The translations under genes and the position numbers were made by a program. A stretch of 64,000 nucleotides of DNA from Trifolium pratense (lineage: Eukaryota > Streptophyta > Magnoliopsida > Fabales > Fabaceae), in assembly GCF_020283565.1 (NCBI RefSeq), contig NC_060059.1, positions 30,237,838 through 30,301,837 of the forward strand, read 5' to 3'. Shown here piece after piece: positions 30,974-42,000 of this stretch (position 1 is its first letter; each line of letters opens with the position of its first letter). The notes under the pieces were generated by a model. It did not search any database. It was given only the letters and a program-made list of their open reading frames with translations, and was not told the origin of the DNA.

Positions 30974-31465
30974 ATGGAATTAGAGATGGTAACTTCAAGT
31001 GAAGAAAGTGATGAGCAAGTAGTTCAAGATGAATCTATAGAAACCAAACGTTCTTATGATTGCACATTTTGCAAAAGAGGTTTCACTAATGCAAGGGCAT
31101 TAGGAGGCCACATGAATATTCATAGAAAAGAGAGAACAAATTATAAAACCAAACAAGGCACACAAAATTCCTCACCTTTTGTTCCAATTGTTTCAAGCCA
31201 ACCCTCAACTTATTATTGCATTTTGGAATCTCCTAGGAACTATGACATGTATCTTCAACCATCAAAAGCTAACCCTTCCCCACCTAGCTTTTTTCAATAT
31301 GATTTTCTTAACACAAATTCTCAGTCTATGATGGGAACCAATTTGAGTCTCCAAATTGGTTCAAGCCATGAGGGTAATGATCATGTTTGGAGAGGAATAG
31401 GGAAAGATGGTGAAGGGGTGGACCTAGAGCTTAGGCTTGGTCATGATTCATACTCAAACTACTAA
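30974..31465 (+). CDS. C2H2 zinc-finger repressor, TAC1/SUPERMAN type, EAR motif
   Basis: A single exon of 163 residues. A plant-type zinc finger spans about residues 29-52: [19 protein letters not shown] then MNIHRKER, i.e. C-x2-C..H-x3-H with the GFTNA and ALGGH signature. The usual QALGGH core has R in place of Q. The C terminus has DLELRLG (about 152-158), an LxLxL EAR motif that recruits TOPLESS-type corepressors in this family. The middle is S/P-rich. Length, single-exon structure and the motif pair match TAC1/SUPERMAN-like regulators of growth or organ patterning; the exact orthologue is not determined. The ATG has a good context (TCCATGGAA), an upstream TATA box is present and no uORF was noticed. 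It acts in the nucleus. Confidence 0.93.
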   Translation: MELEMVTSSEESDEQVVQDESIETKRSYDCTFCKRGFTNARALGGHMNIHRKERTNYKTKQGTQNSSPFVPIVSSQPSTYYCILESPRNYDMYLQPSKANPSPPSFFQYDFLNTNSQSMMGTNLSLQIGSSHEGNDHVWRGIGKDGEGVDLELRLGHDSYSNY

Positions 31466-33176
31466 GGTATGTCATGCACGTGCAACTGCAGCTACTAATC
31501 TCTTTCTCGTCGGATCACGAATGCTAATCAACAGAGTTTACTCTATTCACTAGCACTAGATATCAAACTACCTAGTGTTTTAGAGGATTCGTGTCCCTAT
31601 ATATGTTGTAAAATATAAATATTATGGTAGTTTTGTCAACAAAAAAAAATATTATGGTAGTTTATTACTAATTATTAGGTTCTCTCCTTACCTAAACTCA
31701 TTTTTTGTTGTAGCGTGATCTATGTAATAAATAGTATAAGCTAGCTCTATGTTTAAATTTTATGTTTGTAAGTTTATGGTAGCAGAATCAGTTCATAATA
31801 TAAATAATGCTTGAAACACACTTTTTATATAGAAGTAGTGTTTTTTGACGTACGGCATACAAAAGCAGTGTTGTTACGTTGGTTTTATGGTTTTATTCGT
31901 TCTCCTTTTCTAATATTATTTCTTTTTTGTGACCTTTACCATAATAGTTTTGGGACAATTACTTATAGGTGAGACATACTCTAACTTTTGATAATTTGGA
32001 GGTCTTAGTTACATTGTAGTTTGATGCAATTTTTTTTTTCGTGTAATATTGAAACAAGAATAAGAGCTTTATTTTTTTATACTTATCAATTTTTTATAAG
32101 CAAAATTTATTAAACATATAAAGGCCGGATCGATACTCAAAATTACAATGAAAAAATTTCATACATTTTATTTTTTTTGTTTCTGTCTCCTTAGAAATCA
32201 AGGACACAGTAATACGATCCTATAGAACAGATCCTGTTCAAGTAAGGTCGTAAAATTTCATACACTTTGACGGAAAGAAAGTGGAATTTTCCATCGGTCC
32301 CATAATACAAATTTTTCGCACTACTAAAAAGCTGGTAATTTCGAACTAAACAAGTTTCATCTATAACCATATTAATTTTTTAGACGGATTTGAAATAGAA
32401 TGTGCTATAAATGGGTAGAACTGAATAGTTTCTCTAGTGAGATCACGGTGTAACTGATGGTGCTGATGAAGCTTAGGCATGACATAAATGCATACTTACA
32501 AAAATATTAGCACTCCAACGCTCAAATCAGATATGTTCATTCCAAAAATATTAGCATTGCACGAAAGATCGAGGAGCACCACCAGACAATGTTGACTCTG
32601 ATCAAGATAAGATCAGATATCATTTCTAATACAGGTTCTAAATACCCTAAAATTTTCAGGGTATTTTTTTTTCTTCCAAATTTGGGGTTTTGATTTTTGT
32701 GTTTAGAATTTAGAAGATTGAGGTAAAATGAACATATATTTATGATATTTGGAGATATATTTAAATAGATAATTTTTATTCAAAGAAGATGATTCAAAAG
32801 ACAGAAGATGAAGATTCAAGGAAGATGATGAATTTGTTCATCATTTTTCCAGATTTTTTTTTTATTTTCAACAAAATATATTTTAAAAAATAAATTTATT
32901 TGATGTGGCTTGTCACATCAGTATTTTTTCAATAAAAAATGAGAAAAATGACATATGTGTGTTTTATAAGAGATAAAGGACCAAATTATTAAAAAAATAA
33001 TAATAAAGGATCAAAGTGTTACAAAAAAATAAGATAAAAGACTTGCAGTATAATTTTGCCAACAAAAATGTATTAGGTCATAATTTGAATAGAATACATT
33101 TGACTCTTTTATGATTTTTTTTTTTGACAAACTCTTTTATGATATTTAAGACATGAGGAAAATATTAATTAAAGTA
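31466..33176. other. 3' flank of the zinc-finger gene, AT-rich, no gene
   Basis: The first few hundred bases probably hold the 3'UTR. The remainder has short frames only and no recognisable element ends. Confidence 0.4.
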
Positions 33177-33195
33177 TTAATACAAACTCTTAAAT

Positions 33196-33272
33196 TATTT
33201 TGATTTACAATGAAATCAATGAGGATTAAACCTAACACCTCATGCATACTATCCAAACCCCTCATCTAGGAC
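33196..33272 (-). mobile_element. Short truncated retroposon (SINE-like)
   Basis: A 77-bp insert is flanked by a perfect 19-bp direct repeat TTAATACAAACTCTTAAAT (33177-33195 and 33273-33291). On the minus strand it reads GGTTTAATCCTC, a possible degenerate B box. The long duplication indicates target-primed retroposition. The family is uncertain. Confidence 0.6.
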
Positions 33273-33538
33273 TTAATACAAACTCTTAAATGGTATGCTC
33301 ATTATACTAACTTCAAGTTAATATCATAAAACCAAAATATTATGAAAAAAATAATAAAATATTTATTATATCTTAAAATAAAAACATTAAAAATTGATAA
33401 CTATGATTTATTTATTTTTTTGGTCAATATCTATTTATAAGTTACCACAAATTTCTGTCAAAAAAAAGGAAGTTTTTTTAGTCAAGTCAAAAAAAGAAGT
33501 TACCACAAACATGTTACATATATTATATTAACTACGTG

Positions 33539-34322
33539 TAGGGGTGTACATGGGTCGGGTAAATCCGGTTGACCCGGTCAAACCCACCCAATCCAACCCA
33601 AAAAAGTGGGTTGGGTCGGGCAAGTGGGTGGGTATGGATTTCAAAAATGAAAAACCCATAAAAAAAAGTTGGGTTACGGGTAAAACCGGACCCAACCAAA
33701 AAAACCCACTTACCCACTAGTGCTATGTTTTTTGAAATATTTTTTATGAAAATACTAAAGATTTTTCCATTTGATCATTAAATATTTTTTATATTGAAAA
33801 TAAGTTATACTATTTTTTAAGAAAATAGAAAGATTGAATAATTTTTATAAACAAATATGATAATTTATCGCACTATTTAAAAAATAAAAAGAAAAACTTG
33901 AATAATTTTCATGAATATATATTATAATTCATCATTTAGTCATTTGATATTAAAAAAAGAAAAAAAAATTATTTGGGTAGCAAACTATCTAACCCGTAAA
34001 TTAGTGGGTTTACACGAAAAATATGTGATTATTTTTTATAGTGAAAAAAGTCACACTATTTTTCAAGAAAATAATATGGTTCAGTTATTTTTATGAAAAA
34101 CTAGAATGATTCGACATTTAAATATTTAATATAAAAAAATAGAAAAATAATTTGGGTAACCCACTACCCAACCAAATCCAACCCGGAAATTAGTGGATTT
34201 ACCCAACCCGGCCCAATGTTATAACGGGTGGTTATTTTCCTCGACCCAATCCGGAGTATCCTATGTGGTTCGGGTTTTGGTTTTGGTCAAACCCAACCCA
34301 ATCCGGCCCACGTACACCCCTA
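33539..34322. mobile_element. hAT-type MITE rich in GGGT/ACCC motifs
   Basis: The ends TAGGGGTGTACATGGG and the complement of GGCCCACGTACACCCCTA are flanked by an 8-bp duplication ACTACGTG (33531-33538 and 34323-34330). An 8-bp duplication and a TAGGGGTG start fit hAT. At both ends 90-130 bp is packed with GGTTGGGTCGGG / ACCCAACCC motifs; the middle is AT-rich. No transposase frame is present. Confidence 0.9.
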
Positions 34323-34424
34323 ACTACGTGACAATATATTTTTAATTTTGAATTAATTTTTTTTTTTAAATTTTATCTCTCTCCCTCTAATAAAATATCC
34401 ATTTTTTATTTTTATTTTTATCAA

Positions 34425-34505
34425 GTAGTTAGTGGCTAGAAATTTCACCTTTAAAGTGGATAAGTGGGATGACCGAGTTTAAATCCCTCACATTTCTCTG
34501 TCAGA
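34425..34505 (+). mobile_element. SINE-like fragment
   Basis: TAGTGGCTAGAAATTTCACC, then GATAAGTGGGATGACC and GAGTTTAAATCCC (a decayed Pol III B box). The order resembles a common legume SINE head. The target duplication was not resolved. Confidence 0.45.
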
Positions 34506-35782
34506 AAAACCTGAAGAAACAAATTTGCTATTACTAATCCACCACCACTTTTCAATCACACACTTCACATTTCTTCATTGAAACTTAGACACACAATTGT
34601 GAGGTTTTATTTGAACATGAATGAAGATGTCCAATTTAATAATATTGATATTATTATTTGAGATAGGTCTTATACAAGTTTATATGAAAACTATTTAATT
34701 TGGAATCTCTAGCTTTAATTATAAACAAAAGTGAAACAAATAAAATTGATGTATATTAAGTTGAATTTTTGAATCAAATTATACAAAAACTTTTTGGTTT
34801 TTCATAATATACCGTAAGAACACTCTCCAAAAGAATACTCCCCCGAGCCAATCCAAAAAAGCCCTACTCATTTCCTCGTCCAAAAAACCAAAAGAAATTT
34901 TTTTGCAATTACTAATCCAACGGTACCTGCTTTCCCAATCACACACACTTCACATTTCTTCTCCACTTTAAAACCTCCACCCTCACTTATTTACTCTTAG
35001 AATTACATCATCAATCAACTTCGAAGTATCCATTACAATTATTACTTCTACTACTCCTTCTCTTCAATTACATATCATCATCTTCCATTACAATTGCTTC
35101 ATTGATCATACAAGCGCACCAATTTTCTTTGGAGTATCCTAAACAAAATTAAACAGGAGACGTACATTTACTTAGCGAGGGGCAAATGAACCGAAGAATT
35201 CTTGAAAAAGGCATAATTCCTTACTCAAGCAAGTCCATGATAAAAACCTGACTCTAACAAGAAAGCAAGTAAACTACCTTTCGTTGGGAGAGTTCTTCTT
35301 TAAGTTTCTTTCATGCTTCTTCACTCAACATCGAAGAAGGTCACAGAGGTATTAGACAACAAAGACATGTCATAAAATGCATTATGGAAAGCCGCACTAT
35401 TGTAAGTAAGACAAGGTTCTTGCTGTCATTTGTTCTTTTTTGATTGTTTGTTTGTTTATTTCTCATTTATTGTTTTTGAAACGGCTAAAACCAACTCATA
35501 CAACCTCTTCACAAAGGAATAGCAAACCCTAAAATCCTTATAAATCATTCATATAAGAAAAACTGACACAACATAGAACAAAAAACGGTGCAGAACACCA
35601 ACATACTGATCAGGAAAAAAAAAGCCAACGTCAAAGTGAGATACGGGGCAAACACAACAACAACAACAGATAACCCAAATCGAGGGTGAAATTGGATACC
35701 AGAAGCCACTCTCATTCATATATCAATCCTGGTATGTGTGTTTCATGTATTGATCCATAATTTCATTCATTGATCTATGTAT

Positions 35783-35926
35783 GTATTTTTTTTTTTTTTT
35801 TGTCAAGTAACCTAATGACAAGACTCATACATTTAAATGTGGAGAAACGTGAAATCCGGGGTTCGAATCTCGGCCACTCCAATAATATTCCTGGTAGCTA
35901 TCATTTGAGCTACACTTATGAGATGA
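35783..35926 (-). mobile_element. tRNA-derived SINE
   Basis: On the minus strand: TGTAGCTCAAATGATAGCTA (A-box region), then GAGATTCGAACCCCGG (B box), an ATTTAAATG segment and a poly-A tail (T16 on the plus strand at about 35786-35801). The 10-bp repeat ATCTATGTAT flanks it (35773-35782 and 35927-35936). Confidence 0.75.
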
Positions 35927-36030
35927 ATCTATGTATCTATTAATCTAGTATTCGTCGATCTATTGATATTTACCATAAATTCTATTTCAATAATTCAGGT
36001 ATATATCATTCAATCACCTTCATAATTATC

Positions 36031-39000
36031 ATGGATCCGTCAAAAAAACAATGGACAAACTTGTTTAAAAAGCTCAATTTTCAAAATTCCCAGCATGGCA
36101 TCAACTCCTCGGGTAAATATTATTATGTTTATTTGTTTGCTTTTTTAATATAAGCTCCTAAACTTTGAAATATGAATTTGATTGAACAAAATCATATAAA
36201 CTCATTCTTCATCAACTTGATCTAGATTTCATGAAAAGTTATTGGAAAATCCAAACATAATCAAATTGGCCATTTATAATTGCTTTGGATTTTTTTTCCC
36301 TCTCTAGAATAAGGGCTTGTTTGTTATAGAGAATATAAAAACTGATTTTCAGCAGGGACGGACATAAGTACACATAAATTGATATTTGAGAGACGTGTTT
36401 AAAGATTAGTAACTACCGTTTGGTGCAAAACATGTACCCACAACATAGTAATTGTAACAATTTACTTTAAAATATTTTGATAATATATATTATACACTAC
36501 TAAAATATAGTAATTGTATAAGTGAGAGATTATTTTCTGCTAAGAAGATTGTGAAAAATAGGTTGAGAAACAAGATAGAAAATGAATTTCAAACTAATTA
36601 TGTGATTACTTACACCGAGAGAATAATTGCTAAAAATTTTAATACAAATTCAGTTGTTGATGAATTTTATGATATAGAGCAATGTTGTGTACAATTTAGA
36701 TAAATAATGTGATGTATTTAAATACTATTATAATTATTATTTATTATTTAGTTATTGCCACCTCCCGTTTTATGGATTCCTGGATCCGTCCCTGATTTTC
36801 AGACTCAATAAGTTAGAAATGAAATTTAGAGATTTTTCAAAAAAGTAGAATTTATTTTATTTGTTTATCATAATAAAAATTACTTTTTTTTAGTTATTAG
36901 AAAATAATTTCCTGATAAGCTACCAGAAAAAAATATTCTTAAGCTACCAGAAAAAAAAAATCTTACTTAGGGTTTTTAGATTTTTTTTGTTTTGATTTTT
37001 TTTTTTTAACTTTTAAAATTTGTATCAATAACAACGGGTTCTTTTAATGCAAAAACTGCCCTAATTTTCCCCTAGGCTCTTTTAAGTTTTAACAGAAAAA
37101 AAAAGAAAAGAAGCCAAATGAAGATATACATGTTGGGTTTCAAGTGTAAGTGGTTAAGTCCCATATCGACTATGTATAGGAAGAATGTTTGATTTATAAG
37201 AGAGGTGACACATTAACCAAATGTCTTAAGGTTTTGGGTGGAGATGTGACGTCTCCCTCTCTTGTGTGGTCATGGAAGCATTGCCCCATTTTTTCTCCTG
37301 AGCTGCCCCGGACTCCCCAACATGTGGTATCAGAGCCTGGTTCAACTTGGTGGGGCAGCGGGACGGGATCCTGGTATTGGATCGCCTATAGGATGTGGGA
37401 ACTGACACTAGGGGGGAGATTGTTGGGTTTCAAGTGTGAGTGGTTAAGTCCCACATCGACTATGTATGGAAAAAATGTTGAATTTATAAGAGAGGTTGAC
37501 CCATTAACCTAATGCCTTAAGGTTTTGGTCTCCTGAGCTCCCCCGGACTCCCCAACAAGTGGTATTAGAGCCTGGTTCGGCTTGGTGGGGGAGCGGGAGG
37601 GGATCCTAGTGTCGGATCGCCTATAGGATGTGGGAACTCACACTTGGGGGGAAATTGTTGGGTTTCAAGTGTGAGTGGTTAAGTTTCACATCGACTATGT
37701 ATCGGAAGAATGTTTGATTTATAAGAGAGATGACCCATTAACCTAATGCTTTAAGGTTTTGGGTGGAGATGCACTACAAGAAAATAAGCAATTTGCGACT
37801 GTTAATATTGTACCCTGCGACGGTTGAAACCGTTGCAATTGTACATCTGCGACGGTTCTTAAACCGTTGCTGATTTGTGTGTCGCAATAGAAGATTGCGA
37901 CAGTTTTGAAAACCGTCGTTACATCTGTTCAAAACTGTCACTATATTTTTTCCCACGTGATAATAGATTTATTAGTAGAGGTTGCAACGGTTTTAAAACC
38001 GTCGCAAACTAGTTTTTTTTAATATTAATTTAAAACATTTTTTTATTCATTTTGATAGCTAATTAAATAATAGTTACAATATCCATACAATAACAAGAAA
38101 ATTAAAATGCACAAATATATAATTATAAATAACTTAATCTCATTTATATAATTCATTCAATTCAATACTAACAACATTTATACATAAAAAATCTGATTAA
38201 AATACATGAAACTCCAAAAGAAAAAAAAAAAGAATAATCTAATGTAGTTCAATCATTCAAAAAACTAAAACCTAACCATTAGTAGAGTGGCAAAATATAC
38301 AACACGTTAAGTCAAAATAAGGATTTAACAAAATATCTCAATATTCCTAGCATGTGATGTTGTTTCGTGATCCTTAATTAGTGCTAATTAAACTCCGAAC
38401 ATTTGCCATCTCTTAGACTTTTCTAACTCAGTTACCTGAAAAAACATAAGTATATATTAGGATACTTAAATAAACGGAATTATATAGACTAACTTAGTCC
38501 ATGGCATAATTCCACAAGATAATGGTTCCTTCAAAATCTATTTTCTAAATACATCAAATAAATGAAATTATAACCGAACAAGTTTTTATTTTTTGAAAAG
38601 CAAAGGAATAATTTATTAATGAAAGATGAAATAGAGACATAAGGTATGCAAAAGAGTCACAAGACAAACACACCAAAACTGACAAACACAAATTATTACA
38701 ATACGTACCAAAGTGCCTCAATTATTAACAACCTCAAGCCTTACTAAAATGAATCAAACAACACCACACAACCTGTGTCACAACCGCAATCTCTAAGCTA
38801 GAATTTGATATCACATTCCTCAAACAATCCTCTATAGAATTTTGAGCACCACTAGTGAATCCACTAGAGTTAATACCTATAAGTAAGACATAATCAGTCC
38901 GCAAAATCTATGCCACAATGCAACATAATGACAATATCATGTCAAGCTATTGCATTGGATACTAACATCTTCAATTTGAAATGAATTTACACACATCATT

Positions 39001-42000
39001 TTTAAATTGTTCAGTTTAGAATGAAACACATGTATGAACAATCAAATGTACACAAAGCAACCACAAATGTACTAATTCTGGAACAATCTTACTCACACCC
39101 ATAAAAACAAAGCACATCATGCTAAAAGAAGAAAAACAAAGCATATCACGCAATCAAAAGTACTTAATGGTTACTTTCATTCCACCGGTAGACATGATTG
39201 ATCTACCATCATCATTTGGTTCCTATCTTAAAATAAGATAACAATAGTAACAACAACAAAAGAAATAAAAAACAATCATTTATAGCCCATAATAAGTTTT
39301 GGTAAATACATCAAACCAAACAGAAAAGTAAGAAAGACAAAACCAAATATGTAGAATCATTAACTCACCTTGTATATAAATATATGGAAGAGAATGAGAT
39401 AATTACGCAAAAAGCTAGCACAAGAACAATCCATCCATTGCAAAAATAACAAAAAAAGAGGAACCAATTGATTGCAAACAAATTTCATTTTAATAAGAGT
39501 CCTACCTCTGGCTCTTGGAATTGCAGTAGCTTGTTGTATATCAGCCTCGAGTATTTGGAGGGGATCCTGATATGGTAATTGAGAAAGGTAGTATGACATC
39601 AGAAGCTGCTGCAACTCTCTGATTCACTGATGTGCTTGGACTGTAGCTTTCACAAGGCTCTGAAATGTTCAAACAGACACGGAATCATTAAATCGGGAAA
39701 AGATTCAAGCAAACTGAAGCCATTCATTAGCTTTCGGTGACCTAATGAATAGGATCACCAACCTTGAAACATGAAGTCCATGTTCTGTTAGCTAATAGCA
39801 ACCAATGCTTAAACTAGAAAATCAGTCCAAATTATCCAATCAACAACACTCACATAGAAAGAAACAAAAGAACTTAACCTGTGAAACAAACAAAAGTGTT
39901 TTAATAATCAACTCATTCTTAAAAGGCACTAAAACTTAATTTAGTTAATGATAGTGGAGACACGAAATAAAATAAATTTCAAAAGAAGCATAATACGTAG
40001 TTCATCAAAGAAAAGAAAAAAGAACTTTAGTTATTCCTGCACTTACCTTGTCTCAAACACCATATTCACAAATTAAAAATAGTTCCCTCATTTTTAACAG
40101 GACTATGTGTCACATTCGTTTCAATACTTTCAATCTCTCTAGAAATATAGAAAAATGAAAGAAGCATCTGCTATATGTCAATCATCCCAACATTCGATTA
40201 TCCAACGGAAATATATTCTCACATATAAACATCAGTGTAAATGACATGTGAAGTTGGTAAAACATGAGGGTATGCAATAACTGAGAAAAAAGCAATACAT
40301 GTGCTTGTTTGTCACCTAATTTAACATAACTGGTTAATTCCTGAATCAACACCAAAAGCAATAACTTACAAAGGAAATCATAGGAACAAAGTCAAATAAA
40401 AATAAAAATAAAAATCAAGAAGTAAGAAACCATGAAACAACAGCTGGGACTAAAAACTAAAAAGCTACAAAGTCCCAAAAACCATCACCTTACCCAAACT
40501 ACCAGTAGGAAAAACAGATATAGAACCACAAACAAGAGAACCAAAAACCATACCTAAGGGCCAAAACCCAAAAGACAGACGCCAGGAAACCCAAACCAAA
40601 GCAGGCCTTCAAGAATAACATGAACTAAGAATCCAATCACTCAAGTCCCGAGCAAGAAACTAGAAAGCACATAAAAACCAGTACCAGAGGCCAAAAACAC
40701 CAGCAGCCGCAACCAGAAAAAGACCAAACCAATGCACACACCAACTTATCCGAACCAAAACCAAACTAATTCATCTACAAAAATAACAAAACTATGCACT
40801 TTGAGAAGACCATTAAAGAATAAAATTGTGAAGAAATCAATGAGTAATATTATTAATATAGAGAATTAACAAAAGCGATAAGGTACATAACAACCGAGAA
40901 ACTAACAAATTTTTGGTTTTTTTATGGAGAAATCACAGAGGAAGCCGCGATTGATAGACTTTACTTCCGTAAATCATTCACCTCAATAAGTAGAACATAG
41001 AGAAACATAAAATCAAACATGAACTGAAAAGAAATTGAGAGACTTTAGTTCTCTAATATTGTTAACCTCAATCCTCGAATTAATATTTCAACGCAGGCAG
41101 ATATATTTAAGGGGGAAATAGAGGAGACAAAAATAGGAATAATGTTTCTTAGATTATTACCAACCAGAGAGGCTCGAAGCACATAGAAAGATGATGAGTG
41201 ACAGATTGGCGGACGAAGAACAAACGAGTCACGACACAAGATCTGTGAAGAACGGCGGAGAACAAAGGAAATGAAAACAAGCAAAATAGCATCTAGCAAT
41301 ATAAATTTTTCCAGAAATAATAGTACACAAAATAAAAACACCGAACTTGAGATGTGAGGCTCAAATGAAATCAATGAACTTTGCTCAACGAGAGAACAAC
41401 GAACCTGAGATGAAAACAACCAACTCTGCTCAACGAGAGAAAGAAAGAGAAGGTTTGTCATGATAAGCTTTGTCAGAGATTTAAATATTAGGGATTGAAA
41501 TGATGAATTAGTTTAGGGGTTTGGATTTGGAAGGATTTAGGGATTTGTGGTTGCAGGAACTCCACAGTGCCTGTGATTGCCGGAACGCCCGTGAATGACC
41601 GACGGCAAAGGAAAACGGCGATGCGGCGAAGCAGCGATGCTGTGATGAAAGGGTTTTTGCGTTTTAGAAGTTTGGTTTTCTTTTTTTTTTTTCTTCTGAG
41701 TGTTCAATTTTTTTGTTTGAGATTCAATTTTTTTGGTAGTAAAGGATTCAATTTTCACTAAGCGCTAATGTCAAATTTTTCCCGGTTTAGACACAAAACA
41801 TTGCAACGGTTGTCTAAACTGTCGCATCAACCATTGCAAACAACATAAAAAAAACACATTGCGACAGTTATTTTCAAAGGGTCGCAATTGAAGTGTCGCA
41901 AAGTGACAATTTTCTTGTAGTGATGTGGCGTCTCCTTCTCTTGTGTGGTCTTGAAAACATTGCCCCATTATTTCTCCTGAGCTCCCCGGACTCCCCAACA

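Larger units (their letters stand above)
34331..36030 (+). promoter_or_regulatory. Upstream region of the WOX gene
   Basis: A segment of about 90 bp is present twice, at about 34515-34590 and 34885-34965: a TTACTAATCC start, then CAATCACACA and CTTCACATTTCTTC. This suggests a local duplication of promoter or leader sequence. Two SINE-like insertions lie in the region. No clear TATA box was assigned. Confidence 0.4.

Noticed and set aside
37226..37512. 107-codon frame spanning TRIM LTR and primer site
   Set aside because: It crosses two LTRs and the PBS of a non-coding element.
39360..41758. Frames within the second CACTA element as captured host genes
   Set aside because: No recognisable domain, and low-complexity K/N/S or hydrophobic composition; gene capture cannot be supported from sequence alone.
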